This document shows positions 8,386-18,361 of a DNA stretch of 64,000 bases, in pieces. The notes under the pieces were generated by a model. The model saw nothing but the letters and a program-made list of their open reading frames with translations, made no database searches and was not told the origin of the DNA. The stretch's first letter is position 1; each line of letters begins with the position of its first letter. The translations under genes were made by a program, and so were the position numbers. The DNA is from Flavobacterium noncentrifugens (GTDB lineage Bacteria; Bacteroidota; Bacteroidia; Flavobacteriales; Flavobacteriaceae): contig NZ_FNEZ01000005.1 in the NCBI RefSeq assembly GCF_900100375.1, positions 1-64,000 on the forward strand, in the 5' to 3' direction.

Positions 8386-11300
8386 ATGAAATTAAAATTA
8401 CTTTTCGGAGTACTCTTCTTTGGTATTTTTACCAATGGCTTCGCCCAACTTATTGTCACAAATGCCGCCCCAACTGCAAAAGTTGACTTTTCTGCGGCTA
8501 TGCAAACCACTGTTGGATCAAATCCAAGTACGGTCTATTCAGGTGCGGGATTTGCGCCAGCCCCTACTACAGCAGGAAGGTTAAACTCAAACGCGTGGGA
8601 AGTAAAAGGATGGAGCTTTGGGACTTTGCTTTTTGGAGATACGCAAACCGTTGATGATTTTGGGCGTGGGTCTGTATCCGGAGGTGTGATCACGCCTGGG
8701 ATGTATGCATTGACAACTTATCCGGGAACGGCTACAAACCCGATGCTTTTGATCCAGACAGGACCCAGTGATATGGCTCCGGGATCAGTTACGTTAAAAA
8801 TCAAAAACAACGGAACAACGAATATTACACAGCTCAATTTGTCCTACAATCTTTTTGTTCAGAATGATGAAAACAGCTCCACTTCAGTAAAATTCGCACA
8901 CTCTGATGACAATGTCACTTTTGTGGATGAACCTACGCTCGACTACACTTCTCCGGATGTTGCCGATGCTTTTCAGTGGGTAAATGTGTCATTAAATCCG
9001 CCATCGAGAACCCTCACGCTTAACGGTGTTACGATTGAGCCGGGCACTTCGTACTACATTCGGTGGGCTTTCGCCGATGTAACTGTTTCGGGTGACCGTG
9101 ATGAATTGGGGCTGGACGACATTGAGGTTTCGGCTGTTTACGGCCCGCCCGCTCCAGAAATCAACGTGCAGTGTTATGGAAACAACCTGCTCACCGGAGA
9201 TGTCACGCCAACAGTCGCTAAAGGAACTGACTTTGCGCCAATTGGATCGCCGCTTTCTACGCTGAGTTCTAACCACATCATTTCTTACTATATCTATAAT
9301 TTAGGAGGTGCGCCGTTAAATATTTCCGGAATCACAATCACCGGTCCGCAGGCTTCAGATTTTACGATTATAGGTGTCCCGCCAACGGGAAACATTGCTC
9401 CCGGAGGAAGTGTCGCCGTTAACGTGAGTTTTGATCCAAGTGCTGCCGGACTTAGGCAAGCAAGGCTAAATATCAATAATAACGACAGCAACGAAAATCC
9501 GTATTTCTTCGACATTCAGGGATATGGCGTGGTACCGATTCCGGACATCCGCGTAAATGGAAATGGTGGTGCGGCTCCTTCCAATGGTTTTTCAATTGTA
9601 ACCGGTGGAAGTATGGTGCCGGCACTTAACAACAATACGCAGTTTAGCAGTTTAATTGTAGGGGTACAAACAGAAGTCAAAGGGTTTAAGATCAGAAATG
9701 ACTGTCCATACAATGCACCGCTAATTTTAACCGGCCCAAGTCCGTACATCACGATAACGGGAGCGAATCCGTCAGATTTCACCATACAATTGGCTCCTTA
9801 TGACAGTGTCATCTACCCTGGTGAAGTCATGGATTTTTCAATAAAGTTTTCCCCAACCGCTACAGGACTAAGGTCTGCATTGATTTCTATAGCAAACAAT
9901 GACCCCGATGTTTCGGGTTCTCCAATTGAAAGCCCGTTTGTATTTCTGGTTCAGGGAACCGGGGTTGCTTCAAAAATTGAGATTACAGGAAATGCACAGC
10001 CAGTTGCGAATGGCACAATCACCACTTCATTGGCAAACCATACTTTTTTCGACTATGTCAATGTGACCTCAGGTACGATTGACAGGACTTTTACAGTAAA
10101 AAACAGTGGGAACGTAGCCCTGACGCTTGGCGCGCTGACATTAACAGGAGCACAGGCTTCAGATTTCTCGATTACCGCCACACCGGCTGCTTCAGTGGCT
10201 ATAGGCGCAACAACAACATTCACGATCCGTTTTGATCCTTCAGCGGTTGGATTAAGAAATGCAACGGTAAATCTCGTAACCAATGATGCTACTGCAAATC
10301 CCTTCAGGTTTGCCATCAGTGGATTTGGTGTTGATTATGTTCCATGCGCTTACGGAGTTGTGGAAACCATCGCCATCCAGAACTTTGAAACTGCCGCCGC
10401 AATCCCTAACTGGCTCTACAATTACACGGGCGCAGCTGTCTCTGGCGGTACTGCGTTCGGGCAAACAGGCGATGCCGGCAGTTCGCCAATGTTTTTAGGT
10501 ACGGCAAAAAGCCTTCAGGTAACCAATGGTACCGGAGTGCTTATCATGAATGGAATCAATACGAATGCTTATAGTGATATAGAACTCAATGTTAAACTTG
10601 CTTCTTTCGGAGTTACAGCTGCCGAAGGTTCTGATGCTGCCGATAAGGTAACGGTTGCAGTGAGAACAAACAGTGCCGCACCATGGTCTGATGAGATCCA
10701 GGTTTTGGGAAATTCTGCCAGCAAGTGGTCATTTGCATCAGGTACCGGAGTTGCCGCAACTGTTTATGATGGCAATCTCGTTGCGACACAGGCAACGGCA
10801 ACCGCAGGTTATGCCACGACTTCGGGATTCAGCACCATTTCACTTACAGGCTTGCCCAAAGCTGCGAATCTGGAAGTCAGGATTACATTGGTAAACGACA
10901 ATGCCAATGAAATATGGGCCGTTGACAATGTAACCTTGTTTGGAAGACAAGTCGTTTCGGCGATTTGGAACGGATTAACCTGGACTCCGGGTGCGCCAAC
11001 AGCAACTACAAAAGCAATCATACAAGGCCCTTACAATACTTCTTTGAATGGAGGAAACATTACAGCCTGTCAATGCGAAATCAAGGCTGGCGGAAGCGTT
11101 ACCATTGCTGACGGAAACTACTTTAACTTAGGCAGTGAGCTTGATAATAACGGAACGCTCACGATTGACAACAACGGAAGTCTGGTACAGCACAACGATT
11201 CCGCAATCAACAAAGGATCGGTAAAAGTGAAGCGAAACAGTACACCAATGCGTGCTTTCGATTTTACCTATTGGTCTTCCCCGGTTGCAGGGCAGATTAT

Positions 11301-12591
11301 GAACGTGTTTTCGCCAGAAACGAGATTTGACAAATTTTACAGCTACGATCCCGTTGCAGGTGCTTGGGTCATCCATGCAGACGGAACAGATGCAATGTTG
11401 CCTGCGGTTGGATATATTATGCGTGCGCCAGCTTCTGCAACACCGGTTCCTACAATTTACAATTTCGAATTTAATGGCGTTCCAAACAATGGTTTTATAC
11501 AGACTCCGATAAAAATTGGCGGAAGCAATATGAACCTTATCGGAAATCCATATCCATCGGCAATCAATACGATTTCATTTCTGTCGAATCCGGCAAACGT
11601 GAATGTCGTAGAAGGGACGATTTATTTGTGGACGCACAACACACAAATCACAAACCTGGCCTATACTTCAGATGATTATGCGGTTTACAATTATTCAGGC
11701 TCGGTAGCAACCAGGCCGGCGATCAATTCAGGAACTACGATCACAGCGCCTACTGCGAACATCGCATCGGGACAGTCGTTTTTCATCAAAGGATTGCTTA
11801 ACAATTCCCAGGTGACTTTCAGCAACAGCATGCGCGTAAATATTGGAAACAACGCATTTTTTAAAACCCAGGCCGAATTATCAGCAGAAACGATTGCCAG
11901 CAGGATCGAACAAAGCGAAAAAAACCGCGTGTGGCTGAGCCTTAAAAACAATGAAGGTGCCTTTAAGGAAATCCTTGTCGGATATATCCAGGATGCCACA
12001 AACGACATTGACAGGGGTTATGATGGAGAGGCAATTGGCGGCAATACGTATGTGAATTTTTATTCGACCGTTAACGATGCCAAACTCGCCATCCAGGGAA
12101 GGGCTTTGCCTTTTGACGACCATGAGAAAATAAGCCTGGGTTACAATTCAACGGTTAGCGGTACATTCGAAATCAGCATTGATAGTACAGACGGATTTAT
12201 GGAATCTCAAAACATTTATCTTGAAGACAAAGCGCTCGGAATAATACACGACCTGAAACAATCGGCATACAGCTTTACAACCGAAGGTGGCACTTTCGAC
12301 ACAAGATTTGAATTGCTGTTTAGAAATGAAACCCTTGCAAATGCAGATTTTACAACCATTGATAGTTTATTGGTCGTTGCTGTTAAAGATCGTGTCATCA
12401 GTGTTTCTTCACAATTGGAAAATATTAACAGTATCAAGGTCTATGATTTATTAGGCCGTTCGGTATTTGAAACCAGTAAAGTCGGAAAGAAAATAATCTC
12501 CATAAGCCCGTCGGTTCAAAAAAACCAGGCATTAATTGTAAAAATCGTTCTTGAAAACGGACAAATTGCAACCCGAAAAATCATCTTTTAA
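8386..12591 (+). CDS. Large T9SS-secreted protein with choice-of-anchor D repeats and type C sorting domain
   Basis: 1401 residues from the ATG at 8386, chosen because it begins a clean signal peptide (MKLKLLFGVLFFGIFTNGFAQ); a TTG two codons upstream is less likely. An N-terminal beta-sandwich (about 25-250) is followed by three choice-of-anchor-D/ASPM-like immunoglobulin repeats (about 255-650; each has 'ITGPQASDFTI...GlRxAxlxIxxND'), a jelly-roll-like region (about 660-850), and the same C-terminal module as the preceding protein (DFTYWSSP, LIGNPYPSAI, DRGYDGEAI). It ends in a T9SS sorting domain (VKIVLENGQIATRKIIF). It is a paralogue of the upstream gene over roughly the last 550 residues. 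It has its own promoter, so the two can be expressed separately. Role as a surface adhesin is inferred. Confidence 0.88.
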   Translation: MKLKLLFGVLFFGIFTNGFAQLIVTNAAPTAKVDFSAAMQTTVGSNPSTVYSGAGFAPAPTTAGRLNSNAWEVKGWSFGTLLFGDTQTVDDFGRGSVSGGVITPGMYALTTYPGTATNPMLLIQTGPSDMAPGSVTLKIKNNGTTNITQLNLSYNLFVQNDENSSTSVKFAHSDDNVTFVDEPTLDYTSPDVADAFQWVNVSLNPPSRTLTLNGVTIEPGTSYYIRWAFADVTVSGDRDELGLDDIEVSAVYGPPAPEINVQCYGNNLLTGDVTPTVAKGTDFAPIGSPLSTLSSNHIISYYIYNLGGAPLNISGITITGPQASDFTIIGVPPTGNIAPGGSVAVNVSFDPSAAGLRQARLNINNNDSNENPYFFDIQGYGVVPIPDIRVNGNGGAAPSNGFSIVTGGSMVPALNNNTQFSSLIVGVQTEVKGFKIRNDCPYNAPLILTGPSPYITITGANPSDFTIQLAPYDSVIYPGEVMDFSIKFSPTATGLRSALISIANNDPDVSGSPIESPFVFLVQGTGVASKIEITGNAQPVANGTITTSLANHTFFDYVNVTSGTIDRTFTVKNSGNVALTLGALTLTGAQASDFSITATPAASVAIGATTTFTIRFDPSAVGLRNATVNLVTNDATANPFRFAISGFGVDYVPCAYGVVETIAIQNFETAAAIPNWLYNYTGAAVSGGTAFGQTGDAGSSPMFLGTAKSLQVTNGTGVLIMNGINTNAYSDIELNVKLASFGVTAAEGSDAADKVTVAVRTNSAAPWSDEIQVLGNSASKWSFASGTGVAATVYDGNLVATQATATAGYATTSGFSTISLTGLPKAANLEVRITLVNDNANEIWAVDNVTLFGRQVVSAIWNGLTWTPGAPTATTKAIIQGPYNTSLNGGNITACQCEIKAGGSVTIADGNYFNLGSELDNNGTLTIDNNGSLVQHNDSAINKGSVKVKRNSTPMRAFDFTYWSSPVAGQIMNVFSPETRFDKFYSYDPVAGAWVIHADGTDAMLPAVGYIMRAPASATPVPTIYNFEFNGVPNNGFIQTPIKIGGSNMNLIGNPYPSAINTISFLSNPANVNVVEGTIYLWTHNTQITNLAYTSDDYAVYNYSGSVATRPAINSGTTITAPTANIASGQSFFIKGLLNNSQVTFSNSMRVNIGNNAFFKTQAELSAETIASRIEQSEKNRVWLSLKNNEGAFKEILVGYIQDATNDIDRGYDGEAIGGNTYVNFYSTVNDAKLAIQGRALPFDDHEKISLGYNSTVSGTFEISIDSTDGFMESQNIYLEDKALGIIHDLKQSAYSFTTEGGTFDTRFELLFRNETLANADFTTIDSLLVVAVKDRVISVSSQLENINSIKVYDLLGRSVFETSKVGKKIISISPSVQKNQALIVKIVLENGQIATRKIIF

Positions 12592-12605
12592 ATACTTGCT
12601 TAAGC

Positions 12606-12642
12606 AAAAAAAAGCTGCTCCGTTAAAAGAGCAGCTTTTTTT
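12606..12642. terminator. Bidirectional terminator between convergent genes
   Basis: Stem aaagctgctc / gagcagcttt with an 8-base loop, flanked by A and T runs, placed between the stop codons of two convergent T9SS genes. Confidence 0.9.
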
Positions 12643-12658
12643 ATAGTCTGTTTTTAAA

Positions 12659-14956
12659 TTATTTCTTTACCAATTTCTGAACGTAATTGCGTCCGTTGGC
12701 CGTTTTTACTTTTACGACATAAATTCCGTTGCTTAACCCTGAGACATTAAAAGATTTCGACTGGCTTTCCATTACTTTCTGTCCGGATAAAGAATAAATG
12801 CTTACCGTTTCAATGGTGTCATTCGTTATCACATTTACATTTGCGACAGCGGGATTTGGATACAAACCAATTGCCGAAGAAGCCGTTGCACTTTTAACGC
12901 CAAGCGCGTCATCGTGAATTTCATATTTTACAACGCCAAGATCGCTTGTTCCAATGTAGGCATAAATGGCATCGCCGTCAAAATCATAATCCATTCCGTA
13001 AGCGTTTACATACATGAGTTCCGGAGCAGCAATCGCAGTCCAGGTTTCACCGCCGTCTGTCGTATATTGTATCGATGCAGTTTCGTTTGCATTTGCAAAA
13101 ACAGTAGCTACAATGACGTTCGGGTTCAAAGGCGAATGTTTCACTCTTCTCACATCAACGCCAGGCAATACCGAAGTCCAATGTGCGCCTGAATCAACCG
13201 AATTGAAAACGCCGCGATTGCTGCACAAAGTAAATTGGTTTGCATTCAACGGGCTTTTCGCCATATCCCAGATCAGATCGGTAGCAGCATCAATATCCTC
13301 AAGTCCGTCATTTGACAAGGTCCAGGTTGTTCCGCCATCAACAGACTTGTAAAAGCCTGTTTTTTTGGTAATGTAAATCGTATTTGAATCGGCTCCCGCA
13401 ACTACAATCCCGGTTACAACGCCTTCGCCAAACTCATTCACTTCAGGTGTAGCAATATCAGTCGTAACGATGTTTTCCAGATCGGTAAAATCGATTTTGG
13501 TCACGCTTCCGCCTTCGCCAGAACGCATCGAAACATAAATGATTTTATTGTTGTTTGGATCAACGGCCAGTTCCTGGATGTCATCTGAAAAAGCCTGTAA
13601 AATATTCGTTTTCGTCGCACCATAATCGGTACTCACATTAAGCGCACCGCCAAAGAATCCCATCGAAGCATAGGTAAAAACCCTTCCGGCAACCACTGGA
13701 TCGGCAATGATATAATTCTTTTTTGGATTGAATGAATTTGGGTCTTCGGTATCGTAAATGTTGGTCGTTCCCGAAGCGATGTTTTTATGGAAACGTCCGC
13801 CCTGAGCGCCATAATAAAGTTCAGTGCCCGATGCATATTTCCCGACAGAAGTGCTGATGATGTTGTAAAACGGTGCCTTGATCTGCGTCAGCGCATTCGT
13901 TGTTTTATTGAAATGCTGCGGATAAAAATCGGTTGTAACCGCAATTTGATTGCTGTCAAACGGATTAAAAGAAGCCTCGATCCCGTAGTAATAGTCCATC
14001 GCAATTCCGACAGGATAAACGATATTGCTCCAGGTTTCGCCATTGTTGGTCGTTCGTACGATCTCATTTTCTTCAAGCGCTATGATTTCCTGCGGGTTCG
14101 CCGGATTGAACTGTATAGAAGTGATGTTGTTTAAAGTTTCATCTGTCCAAACAATATTTTGCGCCTGCCATGTTGCGCCGCCGTCAGCCGAACGAAATAT
14201 ATTTTCGGGATGGATTCCGAAACCGATCGATGAACCCACAAAAATATCATTGCTGTTTCCTGGATTAAACGAAATCGGGTCAAGCGTTACGCCTTCAAGT
14301 GTTTGCGTCCAGCTGCCTCCGGAATTTAATGAAATCCACAAGCCGCCGTCAACTCCGGTATCGCCATTTCCCCTGGCAAGAAGTATTTTCTTGTTGTCTG
14401 TCGGGCTGATAGCGACGTTGTTTACAAAAACATTGTCGTTGTCAACGGTATAGTAAATCTCGCTCCAGTTTGCACCGCCATCCTGGGTGTAAAATGTTTT
14501 TCCCTGGCTTGAAAATCCAAAAGGAAAACCGGTGTCAGCCACCATTACTGTTCCGGTCGAATCAAATAAACTGTAAGAGCTGTAATAACTTGCGCCTGCA
14601 CCTTCCACATTGTTCTGGGGTACAGGAACCGAAGCGGTAATCGTATTGGTCGCAAGGCTGTAAATGTAAAGTGTTGTGCGCGTTGAGAAAGACAGGCTGT
14701 TGTGATCTGGGGTCAGTTTTAAATCGTCGATAAAAAAACTTTCGGGATGCGAATACAAAACAGACCAGCTTTGCCCATTATCTGTAGAAACTACAATGTG
14801 ATTGCCTTGTGTTGCTGCGTATAATTTATTTTGGATGTTCGCGTCATACGTCACGTTCATCAGTTTGCCAAAATCTTTTGAAGCTTCAAAGCTGGTTTGC
14901 GCCTGGAGGTAAAATCCCGATATCAGCATGAAGGCCATGATTGTAATTTTTTTCAT
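12659..14956 (-). CDS. T9SS-secreted protein with BNR/VPS10-like beta-propeller, type A sorting domain
   Basis: 765 residues. A signal peptide (MKKITIMAFMLISGFYLQAQ) leads into a long series of BNR/Asp-box repeats (S/T-x-D-x-G-x-T/S-W), for example STDNGQSW, TQDGGANW, SADGGATW, TTNNGETW, SVDGGTTW and TTDGGETW, spanning about 45-670. Such repeats build sialidase- or sortilin-type beta-propellers. No catalytic residues of a glycosidase can be named, so a binding role is as likely as an enzymatic one. The last 75 residues (IGLYPNPAVANVNV...YVVKVKTANGRNYVQKLVKK) are a T9SS type A sorting domain. It lies downstream of the TPR/HTH regulator on the same strand, with a 105-base gap. Confidence 0.87.
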   Translation of the reverse strand: MKKITIMAFMLISGFYLQAQTSFEASKDFGKLMNVTYDANIQNKLYAATQGNHIVVSTDNGQSWSVLYSHPESFFIDDLKLTPDHNSLSFSTRTTLYIYSLATNTITASVPVPQNNVEGAGASYYSSYSLFDSTGTVMVADTGFPFGFSSQGKTFYTQDGGANWSEIYYTVDNDNVFVNNVAISPTDNKKILLARGNGDTGVDGGLWISLNSGGSWTQTLEGVTLDPISFNPGNSNDIFVGSSIGFGIHPENIFRSADGGATWQAQNIVWTDETLNNITSIQFNPANPQEIIALEENEIVRTTNNGETWSNIVYPVGIAMDYYYGIEASFNPFDSNQIAVTTDFYPQHFNKTTNALTQIKAPFYNIISTSVGKYASGTELYYGAQGGRFHKNIASGTTNIYDTEDPNSFNPKKNYIIADPVVAGRVFTYASMGFFGGALNVSTDYGATKTNILQAFSDDIQELAVDPNNNKIIYVSMRSGEGGSVTKIDFTDLENIVTTDIATPEVNEFGEGVVTGIVVAGADSNTIYITKKTGFYKSVDGGTTWTLSNDGLEDIDAATDLIWDMAKSPLNANQFTLCSNRGVFNSVDSGAHWTSVLPGVDVRRVKHSPLNPNVIVATVFANANETASIQYTTDGGETWTAIAAPELMYVNAYGMDYDFDGDAIYAYIGTSDLGVVKYEIHDDALGVKSATASSAIGLYPNPAVANVNVITNDTIETVSIYSLSGQKVMESQSKSFNVSGLSNGIYVVKVKTANGRNYVQKLVKK

Positions 14957-15061
14957 TGTTATTTAGGTTTTTTAGTTTCCATAAATGTTCAGAAAAAACA
15001 CGGTTAAATCAAAAATTAAAGGCGGACAAAGCGTGACATCCTTACAGACAAAGCGTGATTG

Positions 15062-16726
15062 CTATAAAGAAGTGAGGTAATCGTAGAAATTTACGTCAGG
15101 CGGCAAATCCATTTTTGCTGAGATGCGTTCCTTTCTTTTGCGGCAGGCTTCGGCGGTAACGTTGAGCATCGAAGCAATTTCTTTGGTACTCAAATTCATG
15201 TAAATATAGGAAATGAAACGGATGTCGTTTGCAGTCAGTCCCGGATGTTTCGCTTTGAGCGTATTTAAGAAAGTCTGGTTGACTTCTTCAAAGTGGGTGA
15301 TGAAATTGTTCCATTCGTCATCGGTTTTCAAATGGTTTTTTAAGGCCGTAATGTGGCTGACCAATGGCACATCTTTCGAAAGCTGCGGCAACGCAGTAAG
15401 TTCCGACAATACTTCTTCGATCATCTGGTTCCTTCCGGAGAGGTAAAGCGCTTTCGCCGACAATTTGCGGTTTTTGAGTTCGAGCTCATTTTTGAGGCGC
15501 TCCTGTTCGAGCAGTGCGTTGGTTTCTTTCTCAATGAATTGTTTTTCGAGCAGCAGGTTGTCGCTTTTTTCTTTTTCAAGTTCCAGGGCAAGAATTTGCT
15601 CGCTGCGTTCTGCAATGAGTTTGTTCTGTTTGTGTTTGATGGATAAATTCCTGAACGTCCATACTACAAAAAAGACCACGATAATAATAATCGCGAGCAC
15701 CGAATAAAAAATCCTGCGCTCGTTGGACATTTTGGTTTCGTTGAGTGCGATTTCGTTTCGGTAATTCTGGATTTCAAATTTTACTTTGCTATTCTCAAAA
15801 AGTTTCCCGTTTTTGATTTCATTGAGCGCAACGGTTGCTTTAAGAATGGAATCCCTGAAATTTAAGGCTGGGCCAAAAGCTTTGTTTTTCGAATATTGAT
15901 CCGAAAGCAATTCAAAAACGGCTATTTTGGTTTCTAAGTTTGGATTGGCTATAAGGACTTTATTGGCATTGGCAATTGCCATTTCAGTATTGTTTTCAGC
16001 AGCATACGATCTTGCGATGATCATTAAAATGGAAGTGCCAACATCGTTGAACTGAAGGTCTTTCGTTGTCTTGAGCAGCTCTTCGGCAGTTTTTCGCGCC
16101 AGTTCCGGATGATTTTGCTGGCGGTCGCATTCGGCAATCCCTATTTTAGCAAGAACGAGAAACTGCGGCTCATTTTTTAAAAGCGGCAAAGCTTCATTAA
16201 AGTAAGTACGTGCCAGCTTTGGATTGTCCATTTCATTCGACACATTTCCGAGGTTCATTGCATACAATCCAATTTTTACCTCTTCCTTATTTTCTTTGGC
16301 AATGTTGTAGGCTTTCGTAAAATATTCAATCGCTTTGTCATACTTTTTTTCCTTCGAATATAAAATAGCGATGTTGTTGAGCACCGTCATTTCGTATTTT
16401 GGTTCCAGTTCTTTGATTGCAATCGTATACGCTTCGAGGTAAAAATTCAGGGCTTCACCATATTCAAGCATCGAATAATAATTGGCGCCAATATTATTGA
16501 TGGCCAGGAATTGCTGTTTGTACCAATGGTTTTTCTCTGCAAGTACGCGCGCCTGCGTGAGCAATTCAAGTGAATGCACATATTCGTTGCGGCGCATCGC
16601 ATCAATTCCGTTCTGGATCAGCGCGTCGCACTTTTCAGTACCCAATGCTGCCGATTGAAAACCCCACAACAAACAGCATAGCAGCATGCAAAGCCAGGCT
16701 TTCGGAACGGATGATTTTTGATACAT
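15062..16726 (-). CDS. TPR-containing membrane-anchored regulator with C-terminal LuxR-like HTH
   Basis: 554 residues from the ATG at 16726. A longer frame could start at a GTG (16816), but the ATG begins a normal signal or anchor sequence (KAWLCMLLCCLLWGFQSAALG). TPR repeats fill about 35-290 (NNIGANYYSMLEYGEALNFY; NNIAILYSKEKKYDKAIEYF). One membrane segment follows near 340-358, then a glutamate/lysine-rich coiled coil (about 365-440) and an HTH of LuxR/GerE type (about 495-545: LTANDIRFISYIYMNLSTKEIASMLNV). This layout of a periplasmic TPR sensor joined to a cytosolic DNA-binding domain is widespread in Flavobacteria. Its position between two BNR-type T9SS genes suggests it may control one or both; that is inference. 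Confidence 0.85.
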   Translation of the reverse strand: MYQKSSVPKAWLCMLLCCLLWGFQSAALGTEKCDALIQNGIDAMRRNEYVHSLELLTQARVLAEKNHWYKQQFLAINNIGANYYSMLEYGEALNFYLEAYTIAIKELEPKYEMTVLNNIAILYSKEKKYDKAIEYFTKAYNIAKENKEEVKIGLYAMNLGNVSNEMDNPKLARTYFNEALPLLKNEPQFLVLAKIGIAECDRQQNHPELARKTAEELLKTTKDLQFNDVGTSILMIIARSYAAENNTEMAIANANKVLIANPNLETKIAVFELLSDQYSKNKAFGPALNFRDSILKATVALNEIKNGKLFENSKVKFEIQNYRNEIALNETKMSNERRIFYSVLAIIIIVVFFVVWTFRNLSIKHKQNKLIAERSEQILALELEKEKSDNLLLEKQFIEKETNALLEQERLKNELELKNRKLSAKALYLSGRNQMIEEVLSELTALPQLSKDVPLVSHITALKNHLKTDDEWNNFITHFEEVNQTFLNTLKAKHPGLTANDIRFISYIYMNLSTKEIASMLNVTAEACRKRKERISAKMDLPPDVNFYDYLTSL

Positions 16727-16843
16727 GGAGTAATGCGGTTTGGAACGTAAAAATACATAAAAATCAACAGCATGTTGCAGCGAATCCTGAATATCGAAAT
16801 TGCATTTATTCAGCACATTATCGTTTTAAAGCAAAATTATATT

Positions 16844-16851
16844 TAGATTTG
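16844..16851 (+). promoter_or_regulatory. Possible -7 box for the gene at 16875
   Basis: TAGATTTG fits TAnnTTTG and lies 23 bases before the ATG. The -33 TTG is not exact, so this is tentative. Confidence 0.4.
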
Positions 16852-16874
16852 AGGCAAAATTAAATCGCGCAATC

Positions 16875-18137
16875 ATGAAGATAAAATTACTTGGTGCAGC
16901 ATGGCTTTTGGCATTGGCTTTTCCTGCATTTTCTCAGGCCACCTGGCATGAGCTTCCCAGCATTCCGCAATCCCAATCGCGCTATGACGATATTTTCTTC
17001 TTAAACCCTGATTTGGGATGGGCGGCAGATGGCTGGGGATCGGCAGTATACAAAACGACAGATGGCGGCCAAAACTGGCAGCAGGAAAATGTTTCAACAG
17101 AAGAATATTACAGGAATATCGAATTCCTGAATGAGAATATTGGCTTTTTAGGAAGTCTTTCCCATAATTTTTATAAAACCATAGACGGCGGAAATACCTG
17201 GACAACCGTAACGAATATTCCCGGAGATGTTCCTGCAATTTGCGGACTGGATGCAGTAGGCGATCACACGATTTATGGCTGCGGTGCTTACTTTGGGCCG
17301 GCTTATGTAATTAAATCTGTTGACAGCGGAAATACCTGGCAATATATCGACATGAGCGCTTACGCCGAAAAATTGGTTGAAGTGTTGTTTGTAGATGAAA
17401 ATACAGGTTATGCTTCGGGTTCCGATTTGACTGGCGGCGTAGTGTTAAAGACGACCAACGGCGGCACTTCATGGACGAAATTATACAGCACCGGAATCGT
17501 GGGCGAATACGTTTGGAAATTGCAGCGATTGGCTTCAAACACCCAAATTATGTTCGGATCGGTAGAATCAGTTGCACCATTAAATGGGAAACTTATCAAA
17601 TCAGTAGATGGCGGAGTGAATTGGGTTTCTAAAGAAGTTCCTGACAGCGATATTCAGGCTGTTGGATTTTTAACCGAAAACCACGGCTGGATGGGCGGGC
17701 ACCATACCGGATTTCTTGAAACGTTTGATTCAGGCAATACCTGGATTGATACCGGACTCGGGATCAGCTTGAACCGGATCCAGTTTTTAGGCGACAACCT
17801 GGCTTACTGTTCAGGAAACCACATTTATAAATTTTCAGATGAAAACCTTTCTATAAGTGAAACTGCGAAACCAAAAGTCCACGATCTTGATGTGAAAGTA
17901 CACCCAAATCCACTAAGGAATAATTTGGATTTCACAGTCGATTTTCCAAAAGCAAACCATTTGATCATCAGCATTTTTGATACACAGGGCAAGTTGGTGA
18001 AAATGCTGCAGAAAGAAACGATTTCAGTACCAGGTAAAAAAGAATACAGTTTCCCGTTTCCTTATAAAGCGGGGGCTTATTTCCTGAGCCTGCACCACGA
18101 CATTGGCGCACAATCGGTCAAGCTGATTAAAAAATAG
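16875..18137 (+). CDS. T9SS-secreted Ycf48/BNR-repeat protein, type A sorting domain
   Basis: 420 residues with a signal peptide (LLGAAWLLALAFPAFSQ). About 30-325 consists of short propeller repeats of the Ycf48/BNR kind: KTTDGGQNW, KTIDGGNTW, KSVDSGNTW, KTTNGGTSW, KSVDGGVNW, each preceded by 'GWaagg/GfLGS'-type turns. The C-terminal 80 residues (VKVHPNPLRNNLDF...AGAYFLSLHHDIGAQSVKLIKK) are a T9SS type A sorting domain. It is divergent from the TPR/HTH regulator gene with about 148 bases between the start codons, so the two may share control elements. Ycf48 itself assists photosystem assembly in plants and cyanobacteria; that function is not implied here, only the fold. Confidence 0.85.
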   Translation: MKIKLLGAAWLLALAFPAFSQATWHELPSIPQSQSRYDDIFFLNPDLGWAADGWGSAVYKTTDGGQNWQQENVSTEEYYRNIEFLNENIGFLGSLSHNFYKTIDGGNTWTTVTNIPGDVPAICGLDAVGDHTIYGCGAYFGPAYVIKSVDSGNTWQYIDMSAYAEKLVEVLFVDENTGYASGSDLTGGVVLKTTNGGTSWTKLYSTGIVGEYVWKLQRLASNTQIMFGSVESVAPLNGKLIKSVDGGVNWVSKEVPDSDIQAVGFLTENHGWMGGHHTGFLETFDSGNTWIDTGLGISLNRIQFLGDNLAYCSGNHIYKFSDENLSISETAKPKVHDLDVKVHPNPLRNNLDFTVDFPKANHLIISIFDTQGKLVKMLQKETISVPGKKEYSFPFPYKAGAYFLSLHHDIGAQSVKLIKK

Positions 18138-18209
18138 TATTGTCCTGGAATAGTGCTTGATTTTTAAATTTCAATGATTCGAATGCAATCAGCCACGAAT
18201 CCAGAATTT

Positions 18210-18264
18210 AACCATTAAAAGCAGTAAGGAATTACGACATTGTGCCTTAATACTCTTAATGGTT
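18210..18264. repeat. Palindromic element, AACCATTAA...CTTAATGGTT family, copy 1
   Basis: A 55-base intergenic element with inverted ends AACCATTAA and CTTAATGGTT. Copies with the same ends occur at 42525-42580 and 50803-50863, suggesting a small dispersed repeat family. Confidence 0.7.
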
Positions 18265-18327
18265 CAGAAAACAATCAGAATGACAATTGTCCATAAAGAA
18301 CATGCATTTTAGTTTTCCTTTTAAAAT

Positions 18328-18361
18328 AAAAAAATCCTCTTCGTTTTGAAGAGGATTTTTT
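18328..18361. terminator. Bidirectional terminator between convergent genes (bioB side)
   Basis: Stem aaaatcctcttc / gaagaggatttt with a GTTTT loop and A/T runs on both sides, immediately next to the bioB stop codon. Confidence 0.9.

Noticed and set aside
16727..16816. A longer start (GTG) for the TPR/HTH regulator
   Set aside because: The added 30 residues put the signal/anchor sequence in the interior; the ATG at 16726 places it at the N terminus.
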